DNA of 64,000 nucleotides from Candidatus Baltobacteraceae bacterium. Its GTDB lineage: Bacteria > Vulcanimicrobiota > Vulcanimicrobiia > Vulcanimicrobiales > Vulcanimicrobiaceae. The number at the start of each line of letters is the position of its first letter. The stretch's first letter is position 1. Below, one piece after another: positions 33,367 to 40,472 of the stretch. Under the pieces are notes generated by a model. That model ran no database searches. It was given only the letters and a program-made list of their open reading frames with translations, and was not told where the DNA came from. The position numbers were made by a program, and so were the translations under genes. Location: NCBI GenBank assembly GCA_036488875.1, contig DASXGW010000007.1, positions 164,626 to 228,625 on the forward strand, in the 5' to 3' direction.

Positions 33367-35016
33367 TCATGGCGTGAACTTCCAGATGACGGCTCCTAAA
33401 TCGGCCTCATATGCGGTACCGTCGAGCTGGTCCACCGCAAGACCGACGATAATACCGAAGTTCGTTCCAATCGTCTCGACCTTTCGGTCGGCGGAGAGGG
33501 TTTTAACGTTACCGAGCGTTTGAACGTATAGCGTATTCGTTACGCGATCGAACGCAAGCAGTCCGGGATACCCCAAGTTGTCGATGTGCTCGGCGACCGA
33601 TCCATCGGGCGCGTATCTCCGCACGACGGATCGGTCGGAAACGTACACGCTGTGGGTGCGCGGATCGACGACGATACCAGCCGGAGAGAATCCTTTTTCG
33701 AACGGCGTACTCGTGCCGTTCGGCGCAACTTTGTCGACGCGGTCGCTATAACCAACGTAAAAATCGTGGGTGCCGGGGTCGATAGCAAATGCACTTGGAT
33801 TGGCGAAATTCCCGCCCACCGTGGTTGTGTGGCCGTTGGTCACCTTTAGGATTACGCCGCGTAGCTGCGTCAAGCAGTACAAATCGTGCGTGCTCGAGTC
33901 CACGGCTAACAGGCACGTATCAGGGAGCCCGTATAGCCACGCGTTAGCGTTACCGTCTGGGAAGACGCGTATGACGGCGCCCCCCGGGCCCGTCAGCCCA
34001 GCGACGAAGAGATCGCGCGTGCCGGGATCGAATGCGATGCTCTGAAGCGAGATGCCGCTCTCGGCTACGTAGAAGTTAAACGGAATCTTCTCGCTGGCGG
34101 CTTTGGTAATCCGGTATACGGCCTTTTCGAGAACATCGGAAACGTATAGCCGGTTCGTTCCCGGATCGACCGAAACGTATTGAGTGCCCTTAAGGTCGCT
34201 GCCGACAAGCGTTTTACTTCCGCCGGGGGCGAGGTCCCAAACTCCGTCGCCGATGGTTGCAACGTACAAATGATGCGTGTGGACGTCGAACGTCACGCCG
34301 AGCGGGCCGCGCCATCCCGAGCCGATAGGGATAACCGCATCGTTTCGGTTGATGATGAAGACCGAGTTGAGATCGGGGTCGCTGGCGTAGACCTCACCCG
34401 AGTCCGGGTTTAGCGACAATCCATATGCGTTAAGGCCTTTGGCGATTGCCACCTGGGGACGCTGCCCCGGGGGTACTTCCCACACTTTGTGAGTACCGTA
34501 ATCGCTCACGTAGAGAATGTGGTTGTTGGGATTGACGGTCAGGCCTAACGGGCGATCGAACCCCGTTGCGGCCGTGGAGATCGTCCCATTTGGATGCACG
34601 GCTTTGATCGTCCCATCACCTGCATCGACGACGTAGACGATGTGCGTACTGGAATCGACCGCAATTGTAAGCGCGTTTTGAAACCCCGACGCTACCGTGA
34701 TCACCGCTCCGGTGACGGGGTCGATCTTCTTGACGTCTTGATCCAAGACGTAGACGATCTTCGTCTTTTCGTCGATCGCCACGCTGCGTAGATGAAAGGT
34801 CCAATCAGAACCAATCTTTTGCTGACCCCAGGGACGTAAGCTGCGCGACGCGACGGCGCTTCCGAATGCCGGTCGCACGCCCACGGCGCTGTGAGCATTG
34901 GGGAGGCTGCCGGACGCGCCGCTGCCGCAACCGGCGATCAGGGAGCCGGCAAGCAAGGCCACCGGTAGACGAAAGGTGCGAGAGTTCACGGGCGTTCTCC
35001 CATACAAAGCGCGCAC
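33367..35016 (-). CDS. NHL/YncE-like beta-propeller lipoprotein
   Basis: 549 residues from GTG35016 (AGGGGAG upstream); GTG34989, also with a GGGAGA site, would start nine residues later. The signal ends GSLIAGCG, a lipobox. The mature part consists of about ten repeats of the kind 'VDSSTHIVYVVDAGDGTIKAV', 'VNPNNHILYVSDYGTHKVWEV' and 'VDPGTNRLYVSDVLEKAVYRI', a six- or seven-bladed NHL/SMP-30-like propeller. No catalytic metal site is evident. It is transcribed divergently from the GloVer gene at 35151 and lies in the proposed tRNA islet. The 134 bp between them hold nothing I can identify. Confidence 0.85.
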   Translation of the reverse strand: MRALYGRTPVNSRTFRLPVALLAGSLIAGCGSGASGSLPNAHSAVGVRPAFGSAVASRSLRPWGQQKIGSDWTFHLRSVAIDEKTKIVYVLDQDVKKIDPVTGAVITVASGFQNALTIAVDSSTHIVYVVDAGDGTIKAVHPNGTISTAATGFDRPLGLTVNPNNHILYVSDYGTHKVWEVPPGQRPQVAIAKGLNAYGLSLNPDSGEVYASDPDLNSVFIINRNDAVIPIGSGWRGPLGVTFDVHTHHLYVATIGDGVWDLAPGGSKTLVGSDLKGTQYVSVDPGTNRLYVSDVLEKAVYRITKAASEKIPFNFYVAESGISLQSIAFDPGTRDLFVAGLTGPGGAVIRVFPDGNANAWLYGLPDTCLLAVDSSTHDLYCLTQLRGVILKVTNGHTTTVGGNFANPSAFAIDPGTHDFYVGYSDRVDKVAPNGTSTPFEKGFSPAGIVVDPRTHSVYVSDRSVVRRYAPDGSVAEHIDNLGYPGLLAFDRVTNTLYVQTLGNVKTLSADRKVETIGTNFGIIVGLAVDQLDGTAYEADLGAVIWKFTP

Positions 35017-35150
35017 TGCGTCTCCCCTGAAGGGAGCCGCTGTGAAGACAACGATTCGGCCGTACGGCTCGTTCCCCCGTTAGGAGATTCTCTTCACAAG
35101 TAAACTCTCACCCGCCATTGAACGTTAGTGGTGAAGAGGGGGCAGCCTAT

Positions 35151-36452
35151 ATGTCGCTGTTTAGGACTGTTTTGGGTCGTGGCGCGCTTACGGCAGGGGT
35201 CGCTTCGCTCGTCCTGTTCGCAGGAGGGTGTACGTCGAATGGCCTTATCGCTCGAAACGGCGAACCGGCCGCGGCGCAAGCGCTGAGAGGAAACGACACC
35301 GGGAACTACGCCATCGCGGCAACGTTTCCGAAGACTGCTAACGGAGCGCAATACCCAGAGGGAAATCTCGTCGAAATTAATGGGAAGCTGTACGGCATCG
35401 CGCAAGGTGGAGTCAGCTCGACCGATGGCACAATTTTTAGCGCCGCCGGCGGCGAAATCAAGACGGTCTACCGTTTCAATTCCCGGGCGAACGACGGTAA
35501 CACTCCAAACTTCGATGTCATCGCCGTCAAGGCCGGGACCGGCGACGTTACGATCTACGGAACGACGCAAAACGGCGGGGCCAATAATCACGGCACGATT
35601 TTCAGCTATGACCCCAAGACCGACAAAGAATCCATCGTCTACAGTTTCCAGGGCAACGCCGACGGCGCGAGTCCGGGAGCGGGCGTCATCTATCATGACG
35701 GCGCGCTGTACGGGACGACGCGTCGCCGCGGCGAGAACGGCAAAGGCGGCCTCTTCAAGTTCGCGCTGCCGAACGGAAAAGCGGGCTCACCCGAGGTGTT
35801 GCACCAGTTTCGTGCGATGCCCGATGCGTCCGACGTGGAAGCGCCGCTGCTGTACCACAACGGTATGCTTTGGGGCGTATCCAAAGAAGGCGGCGAGTTC
35901 AAAGGGCCGGCGGGCAGCTTCGCAGAGGGATACGGATCGGTTTTTAAGTTCGGCCTCGATGGCAGCGGCGGCGTCTGCAGCAGCGCAAACGGCGATGAGC
36001 TGCTGCAGCCCGACAAGGCTTTTGTCAATAACAGCGACGCGTTTTTAGTTTCCGTGGGATCGTCGTTTGACGATCCGGACGGGTTCATCTGGATCATTCA
36101 CGACAGCGGTTGCCGTATCGGGATTCCACGCGACGGCAGAATTCCAAAGAGCTTGGGGGGACATTCCCCGTCGGGCGCGCTCGTCTATTCGGGCCCGGAT
36201 CTGATCGGCGTCATGTTCGGCGGCGGACCCGATGGCAGCGGGGTCGTCTACCGATATACCGGTCGGGCCGGTCCGCCACCGCCGGGGAAATCGTCGTTCG
36301 AAGTGCTGCACACGTTCACCGGGAAACTGGGCGCGCGGTCTGTCGACGGGTGTAAACCCGTTGCGACGCCGATCCTCGTCGCTGGGAAGATCTTCGGAAC
36401 GACGCGCGGATGTGGAAAAGACGATGTTGGAACCGTCTGGGGTTGGAATTAG
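35151..36452 (+). CDS. GloVer-repeat exported lipoprotein 2
   Basis: 433 residues from ATG35151, with GAGGGGG about 12 bases upstream; a TTG at 35118 opens the same frame but without support. The signal ends LVLFAGGC. Repeats include KLYGIAQGG...DGTIFS, IYGTTQNGG...HGTIFS and ALYGTTRRRG...GGLFKF, followed by less regular blades and a final IFGTTRGCGKDDVGTVW. This is a longer, more degenerate relative of the protein at 27369-28541. Its 3' end abuts a fragment of an unrelated membrane gene at 36453, which marks a recombination junction. Confidence 0.82.
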   Translation: MSLFRTVLGRGALTAGVASLVLFAGGCTSNGLIARNGEPAAAQALRGNDTGNYAIAATFPKTANGAQYPEGNLVEINGKLYGIAQGGVSSTDGTIFSAAGGEIKTVYRFNSRANDGNTPNFDVIAVKAGTGDVTIYGTTQNGGANNHGTIFSYDPKTDKESIVYSFQGNADGASPGAGVIYHDGALYGTTRRRGENGKGGLFKFALPNGKAGSPEVLHQFRAMPDASDVEAPLLYHNGMLWGVSKEGGEFKGPAGSFAEGYGSVFKFGLDGSGGVCSSANGDELLQPDKAFVNNSDAFLVSVGSSFDDPDGFIWIIHDSGCRIGIPRDGRIPKSLGGHSPSGALVYSGPDLIGVMFGGGPDGSGVVYRYTGRAGPPPPGKSSFEVLHTFTGKLGARSVDGCKPVATPILVAGKIFGTTRGCGKDDVGTVWGWN

Positions 36453-36545
36453 GATCGTAGTGAGCGTCCCGTATAGCCACACGACGAGTATCGCCACCAC
36501 GATGACGCTCGACGCTGCCCATGCTTTCGACCTACGCTCATGCAA
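36453..36545 (-). pseudogene. Fragment of a second copy of the four-helix membrane gene
   Basis: On the minus strand this encodes AASSVIVVAILVVWLYGTL, matching residues around the second helix of the intact protein at 32518-32928. The DNA block CCGTATAGCCACACG occurs in both. The similarity ends where the GloVer gene stops, so the rest of the gene was lost when these segments were joined. Confidence 0.65.
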
Positions 36546-36625
36546 TGGAAGGCGTAGCTAGAGAGGCCGTCAATCGGCTAGCCATCAGAGGAAAACCCGT
36601 ATGAAATAAGGCACTTGCGGGGCTT

Positions 36626-36714
36626 GGAGAGGTGGCAGAGCCTGGTTTAATGCAGCGGTCTTGAAAACCGCCGAACCGGCAACGGTTCCGTGAGTTCGAA
36701 TCTCACCCTCTCCG
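36626..36714 (+). tRNA. tRNA-Ser(UGA)
   Basis: 89 nt with discriminator G. Acceptor stem GGAGAGG/CCTCTCC, anticodon stem GCGGT/ACCGC with loop CTTGAAA giving anticodon TGA (36662-36664), a long variable arm (GAACCGGCAACGGTTC) typical of type II tRNAs, and T-arm GTGAG-TTCGAAT-CTCAC. The D-loop reads GAGCCTGGTTTAA, two bases longer than in the broken copy at 33091. No CCA is encoded. 3' and 5' fragments of the same tRNA flank it. Confidence 0.95.
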
Positions 36715-37723
36715 ACGAGCTTGTGAGCTTGCCTCAGTGCGCGATCACAAAAGAGAACCAAATGGTCTTCGCTGGGTCAGTGGAGCTTCGGAAGGCCACG
36801 CGAACCCTTCCCGATGTTACGGCCTTGAGGATAAACTCGGTAAAAAAGCCGGTCCTTGGGGGCAACGACGTTCCATCGCGATAAACCAGGGCAACGCCGT
36901 TCGACGTACGCTTTGCGAGAGTCCAGTCCCACGAGTTCTCGGAAGCCGGCAAGTCCACGGCGAAGGTGTCTCCGACAATGCCGAAGATCGTAGAACGTGA
37001 GTCGGATTCCATAATCGGCCCGAAGTCCGGGCGAGGCGGCGGAACGATGCGTTGCAGCGTGCCCTGAGTCGCAGATACCGCAAGCCCGCGAGCGTCGAGC
37101 ATATCGAGCTCGCGACCGCCCTCGCAGAAGAAGTATCGCGTGGCTAGCTGCTTTCCGTGAGATGATTCCGGACGAAGCTGCATCTTGCCGCTAAATGGTT
37201 CCTTCTCGAACTTGATCGACCAAGCCCCGTGCGTCGTTATTGAGTCTCCGCGATGAACGCCTCCCGTGAAGCGCTCTGTCATCACGAACGTCCCGCTGCC
37301 AAGGCCGCCGGCAGACGGATCGACGAGGGTAACTTCGGTCCAAACTCCGGCACAGTCGGCGCACACAAGCACCCCCGCATACTTTCCGTCGACGGGAAAG
37401 TCACCGCCTGGCACGAGATAGGCGCGCACCGTGGTTTGAGACATGCCGAAGCTCAGTGCGCAGGCCAGAGCGATTGCCAGTATGCCGCGTCGCGCAAGCG
37501 AGGTTCGCGTTTCCATCCTCATGCAATATGTTCCATGATTGGCCGATTCCCGCAGCGTCACTTACCCTCCCACGGATGGGGAGCGATGCAACCCGAATTG
37601 CTACCCAACGCCGCGAGACTTGTAGTCAGCAGACGGTACGAAACAAGACCGAGGTGGTTAGTGCTACGAACGAAGCGATGCGCCGAGGCATTATGTGACA
37701 CGCGAACGCACGGCTGATAACGT
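36659..37723 (+). mobile_element. Proposed tRNA-Ser islet 2 (1065 bp, no integrase)
   Basis: Bounded by TCTTGAAA in the intact tRNA (36659-36666) and again at 37724-37731, where a detached 3' half of tRNA-Ser begins. This is the standard layout left by site-specific integration into an anticodon loop, where the incoming DNA restores the 3' half. The only gene is the NlpE/chagasin-like exported protein. No recombinase is encoded, so mobility would need one in trans, or the islet is a deletion remnant. Confidence 0.4.
36734..37522 (-). CDS. Exported NlpE-like/chagasin-like fusion protein
   Basis: 262 residues from ATG37522 (ATG37516 also possible). Signal peptide ARRGILAIALACALSFGMS. Residues about 45-135 begin GKYAGVLVCADCAGVWTEVTLV, closely matching the CxxC-containing start of the NlpE/copper-resistance lipoprotein domain. 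Residues about 175-262 contain FGIVGDTFAVDLPASENSWDW and a closing GRVRVAFRSS strand, the layout of I42 chagasin-like inhibitors of cysteine peptidases. The chagasin TTGY-W loop is replaced by ENSWDW, so inhibition is unproven. It is the only gene between the intact tRNA-Ser and its 3' fragment. Confidence 0.7.
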   Translation of the reverse strand: MRMETRTSLARRGILAIALACALSFGMSQTTVRAYLVPGGDFPVDGKYAGVLVCADCAGVWTEVTLVDPSAGGLGSGTFVMTERFTGGVHRGDSITTHGAWSIKFEKEPFSGKMQLRPESSHGKQLATRYFFCEGGRELDMLDARGLAVSATQGTLQRIVPPPRPDFGPIMESDSRSTIFGIVGDTFAVDLPASENSWDWTLAKRTSNGVALVYRDGTSLPPRTGFFTEFILKAVTSGRVRVAFRSSTDPAKTIWFSFVIAH

Positions 37724-37779
37724 TCTTGAAAACCACCGAACCGGCAACGGTTCCGTGAGTTCGAATCTCACCCTCTCCG
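37724..37779 (+). pseudogene. Detached 3' half of tRNA-Ser
   Basis: From TCTTGAAAACC through the variable arm, T-arm and CCTCTCC acceptor strand, this repeats positions 36659-36714 of the intact gene with one change (ACCAC for ACCGC in the anticodon stem). Preceding sequence is unrelated to a tRNA 5' half. It ends three bases before the stop codon of the MFS gene. The mutation in the stem fits loss of selection. Confidence 0.88.
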
Positions 37780-37781
37780 AG

Positions 37782-39005
37782 CTATTCAAGGCGTTCCAGC
37801 GAGCGGAGCGACGGGAAGAGCTTCATCCACAGCAACGCGATCCCGACGCTAGCAACGCCGCCCAGCAGCGCCGAAGGCATTGCTCCCAAGAACGCAGCAA
37901 CGGTTCCGCTCTCGAAGGCGCCGAGTTGATTGGACGCATTGATGAACAAGAAGTTCACGGCGCCCACGCGGCCTCGCATCGCATCGGGCGTGCGCAGCTG
38001 AACTAGCGCGGAGCGGATGACGACGCTAATCGTGTCGGCGGCTCCGAGAATCGCCAGCATGACCAGCGACAGCCAAAACCAGTGAGACACGGCAAAAACG
38101 ATCGTCGCCAGTCCGAAGACGATCACGGCACCGAACATCCGCGCTCCGGCGCGCCGCGAGATCGACCGGTGCGCGAGGATGGCCGTCATCACCAACGCGC
38201 CGACGGCGGGCGCCGCGCGCAACACGCCCAACCCGAGCGAACCGACGTGCAAGATGTTGCGCGCATAAATCGGCAGCAACGCCGTCGCGCCGCCGAAAAG
38301 CACGGCAAAGAGATCGAGCGAAATCGTGCCCAGAATCGCGGGATCGCGCCGTACGAACGCTACGCCGGCGAGCAACTCCCGCCACGAGCGCGATTGCGTG
38401 GAATCCGCGGCGGCGGTCGCCCCTGCTGCGATCGAGGCGCTGAGCATCGAGGCAATTGCCCAGAACACGAACATCAACGCATACGGCACGCCCGGCGAAA
38501 TCGCATAGAGCAAGCCGCCCAGCGCGGGACCCGCAATGGTCGCGAACTGCAGTCCGCCCGATGATATCGCGGCACCGCGGGCAAGCGCGCTGCGCTCCGT
38601 CACCGCCGAAAGTAGTGCGGCAGTGGCCGGGCTCTCGAAGGCATCGGCAACGCCGAGTACGGCGATCGCTCCAAAAATCGCGGGCACCGTCACCCAGTGT
38701 CCGAAGCTGCCCCACGCCAGGAACGCCGCAACCACGCCTTGGGCGATCTGGCACGCCTGCATGACGCGACGCCGGCTAAAACGATCGGCGGCCGAACCGG
38801 TCACGAATACCAGCACGGCCGTAGGAACGAACTGCACCAGGCCGGCCATGCCCAAATCGAACGCGCTGCCGGTCAGCGAGTAGATCTGCCACCCAATCAC
38901 GACGGACGCCACTTGATATGAGAATTCCGAAGAGAAGCGAGCGGCCAGATAGATCAGAAACGGCGGATGGCGCAATGGACTGTTGAGCACGACCTCGAAG
39001 GTCAT
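37782..39005 (-). CDS. MFS transporter, enterobactin-exporter-like (MFS_3)
   Basis: 407 residues with about 12 hydrophobic helices. Family features: FLIYLAARFSSEFSYQVASVVIGWQIYSLTGSAF at the start (cited in part), the loop SAADRFSRRRVM after helix 2, and the ESPATAALLSAV segment typical of EntS-like exporters. Substrates for this group include siderophores and drugs; nothing nearby identifies one. The 3' end lies three bases from the tRNA-Ser 3' fragment, so the integration event stopped just short of it. Confidence 0.88.
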   Translation of the reverse strand: MTFEVVLNSPLRHPPFLIYLAARFSSEFSYQVASVVIGWQIYSLTGSAFDLGMAGLVQFVPTAVLVFVTGSAADRFSRRRVMQACQIAQGVVAAFLAWGSFGHWVTVPAIFGAIAVLGVADAFESPATAALLSAVTERSALARGAAISSGGLQFATIAGPALGGLLYAISPGVPYALMFVFWAIASMLSASIAAGATAAADSTQSRSWRELLAGVAFVRRDPAILGTISLDLFAVLFGGATALLPIYARNILHVGSLGLGVLRAAPAVGALVMTAILAHRSISRRAGARMFGAVIVFGLATIVFAVSHWFWLSLVMLAILGAADTISVVIRSALVQLRTPDAMRGRVGAVNFLFINASNQLGAFESGTVAAFLGAMPSALLGGVASVGIALLWMKLFPSLRSLERLE

Positions 39006-39033
39006 TCGTCACGCTAATTGGAGGTGCCCGTTC

Positions 39034-39372
39034 GTGCGAACCGCTCTTACACTCGCCGCCTTTATCTTGACATCGTCCATTGCTGCCGTGGCAGCGGATG
39101 CAGTTGCGCCCTCGGCTATCGTGGCTTCGCCGTCAACCTACGACGGCAAGACCGTAACGGTCAGCGGTAAAGTCTCGAACTTCCAAACCTCGAAGACGAT
39201 GATGGGATCGGTTGCCGGCTACCAGCTGTGCGATAGCGAATGCATCGTCGTCATCGACGAAACGAATACAGCGCAAACCAACGGATCGACGGCGAGCGTC
39301 ACCGGAACTTTTCACGCGACGTTCAAAGCGCCGCGAAAGACGTTTACCAACGCGGTCGTCATTTCGAAATAG
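39034..39372 (+). CDS. Small exported OB-fold-like protein
   Basis: 112 residues from GTG39034, with GGAGGTG eight bases upstream; a start at 38983 would overlap the MFS gene and precede the signal peptide by 17 residues. Signal peptide TALTLAAFILTSSIAAVA, then a single beta domain beginning APSAIVASPSTYDGKTVTVSGKV, a strand pattern typical of OB-fold tRNA_anti-like or NirD-like domains. Two cysteines (CDSEC) could form a disulphide. Function unknown. Confidence 0.72.
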   Translation: MRTALTLAAFILTSSIAAVAADAVAPSAIVASPSTYDGKTVTVSGKVSNFQTSKTMMGSVAGYQLCDSECIVVIDETNTAQTNGSTASVTGTFHATFKAPRKTFTNAVVISK

Positions 39373-39454
39373 CCGACTCGCGCTTGTTTGACCTCGGAGC
39401 AAACGTAACTCTGCTCGTTAGGTAACGCGTTTTGCCGTTGGGTACGAACGATCC

Positions 39455-39814
39455 ATGGCAAACGTTCTGAATCAATATCTCGACCTAGCCGGCGACGCCG
39501 TCAACGTACTGGTGACTCAAGGTACCAGCCTCCTCGCGCAGCGTATCGAACAATACGCGCGCGTTGGTGACGAAATCATCGTGACTTTACGAAAAAACGA
39601 TGAGGTCCAGGCAGCCGATTTTGCCGAGCTGCTGAGCGGCCGGGCACACGCGACCGCTAATTATATGCGTACTCGCGACGGCCGCCGCATGTGGTCCGAC
39701 GCGCAGGACGCCATGAGCGGCCGCGGGTGGGTCATGGCCGGTGCGGGATTGTTGACCGGATTTCTCGCCGCGCGCGCGATTCGGTGCAGTCCGCCGTCGA
39801 GGTACGATCTCTGA
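39455..39814 (+). CDS. Small membrane-associated protein, first gene of a holin-like operon
   Basis: 119 residues from ATG39455. A mostly helical, charged N-terminal part of about 80 residues is followed by one C-terminal transmembrane helix (WVMAGAGLLTGFLAARAI). No family recognised. Its TGA stop overlaps the ATG of the holin-family gene (ATGA), so the three genes 39455-40472 form one translationally coupled unit. Confidence 0.7.
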   Translation: MANVLNQYLDLAGDAVNVLVTQGTSLLAQRIEQYARVGDEIIVTLRKNDEVQAADFAELLSGRAHATANYMRTRDGRRMWSDAQDAMSGRGWVMAGAGLLTGFLAARAIRCSPPSRYDL

Positions 39815-40212
39815 TGAATCTCATCCCGGACGCGATCACCGACGCGCTGGCGCGACTACGTAACGATATCGAAAGCGCCGTCCGCGCCGAGCTGCGAACC
39901 TTCAAAGAAGAAGCCATGGAGCAGTTGAGGCCGTTGTTGGCCGCTGCCGGAATGGCGACGGTGGCGGCGGTGGTCGGTTTGGCTTTCGTCGGCGCGTTCA
40001 CCGCACTGTGCGTGATCGCGCTCTGCACCGTACTTGCGCCCTGGCTCGCCGCGATGATCGTAACCGTCATTTGGGGCATCGTTGCGGCAGCGCTTGGGTC
40101 GACGGCCGTCGCTCGAGTGAAGGCGGCGTTGCCTCTAAAATTCGATAGAACTGCGCGAACCGTGAAAGAGGATGTGGCATGGATCAAGAGCGATTTGAAA
40201 CTGCGGAAATAA
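39814..40212 (+). CDS. Phage-holin-family (DUF1469-like) membrane protein
   Basis: 132 residues from ATG39814. An amphipathic helix (about 8-45) precedes two long hydrophobic helices with a short turn (AAAGMATVAAVVGLAFVGAF... and ...PWLAAMIVTVIWGIVAAAL), then a basic tail. This matches the Phage_holin_3_6/DUF1469 group, which is common in non-phage chromosomes together with YqjD-like proteins. No other phage genes are near, so an envelope function is more likely than lysis. It overlaps the next gene by 34 bp. Confidence 0.75.
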   Translation: MNLIPDAITDALARLRNDIESAVRAELRTFKEEAMEQLRPLLAAAGMATVAAVVGLAFVGAFTALCVIALCTVLAPWLAAMIVTVIWGIVAAALGSTAVARVKAALPLKFDRTARTVKEDVAWIKSDLKLRK

Positions 40213-40472
40213 ACGACGCCGGCATAGTCGACCGTGCTAGGGATGCGGTTAACAGCGTAGGCGACAACCCGATGCTGATGCTGCTCGGCGGCCTCGCCGT
40301 CGGATTTCTGATGGGTATGCTGGTCCCGGTTTCGCGTTTTGAAAACGAGCAGCTGGGCTCCGTGGCCGACGATCTGCGGGGTCGCGTGCGCGAAGCCGGC
40401 GCACAAGCGGCTCGCCGCGGCGGCGAAGTCATCAAAGACTCCATCGACGCGGCGACCACCACCTCGTACTAG
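40179..40472 (+). CDS. Small membrane protein, third gene of the holin-like operon
   Basis: 97 residues from ATG40179, starting inside the previous gene. One central transmembrane helix (PMLMLLGGLAVGFLMGMLV) is flanked by charged helices; the C-terminal RGRVREAGAQAARRGGEVIKD is like the amphipathic tails of YtxH/DUF883-type proteins. The stop shares four bases with the convergent metalloprotease gene. Confidence 0.7.
   Translation: MDQERFETAEINDAGIVDRARDAVNSVGDNPMLMLLGGLAVGFLMGMLVPVSRFENEQLGSVADDLRGRVREAGAQAARRGGEVIKDSIDAATTTSY

Larger units (their letters stand above)
33122..36658 (+). mobile_element. Proposed tRNA-Ser islet 1 (3537 bp, no integrase)
   Basis: Bounded by the 8-bp anticodon-loop sequence TCTTGAAA at 33122-33129 and again inside the intact tRNA at 36659-36666. 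The left boundary cuts a tRNA-Ser after its 5' half; the right boundary supplies a new promoter and a new, diverged 5' half that rebuilds a full tRNA. Cargo: a propeller lipoprotein, a GloVer lipoprotein and a fragment of the four-helix membrane gene. Neither an integrase nor a relaxase is present. Tandem duplication followed by insertion is an alternative explanation. Confidence 0.4.

Noticed and set aside
39814..40212. Holin-family gene as evidence for a prophage
   Set aside because: No capsid, terminase, integrase or lysin gene is near, and this family is common in ordinary chromosomes beside YqjD-like proteins.
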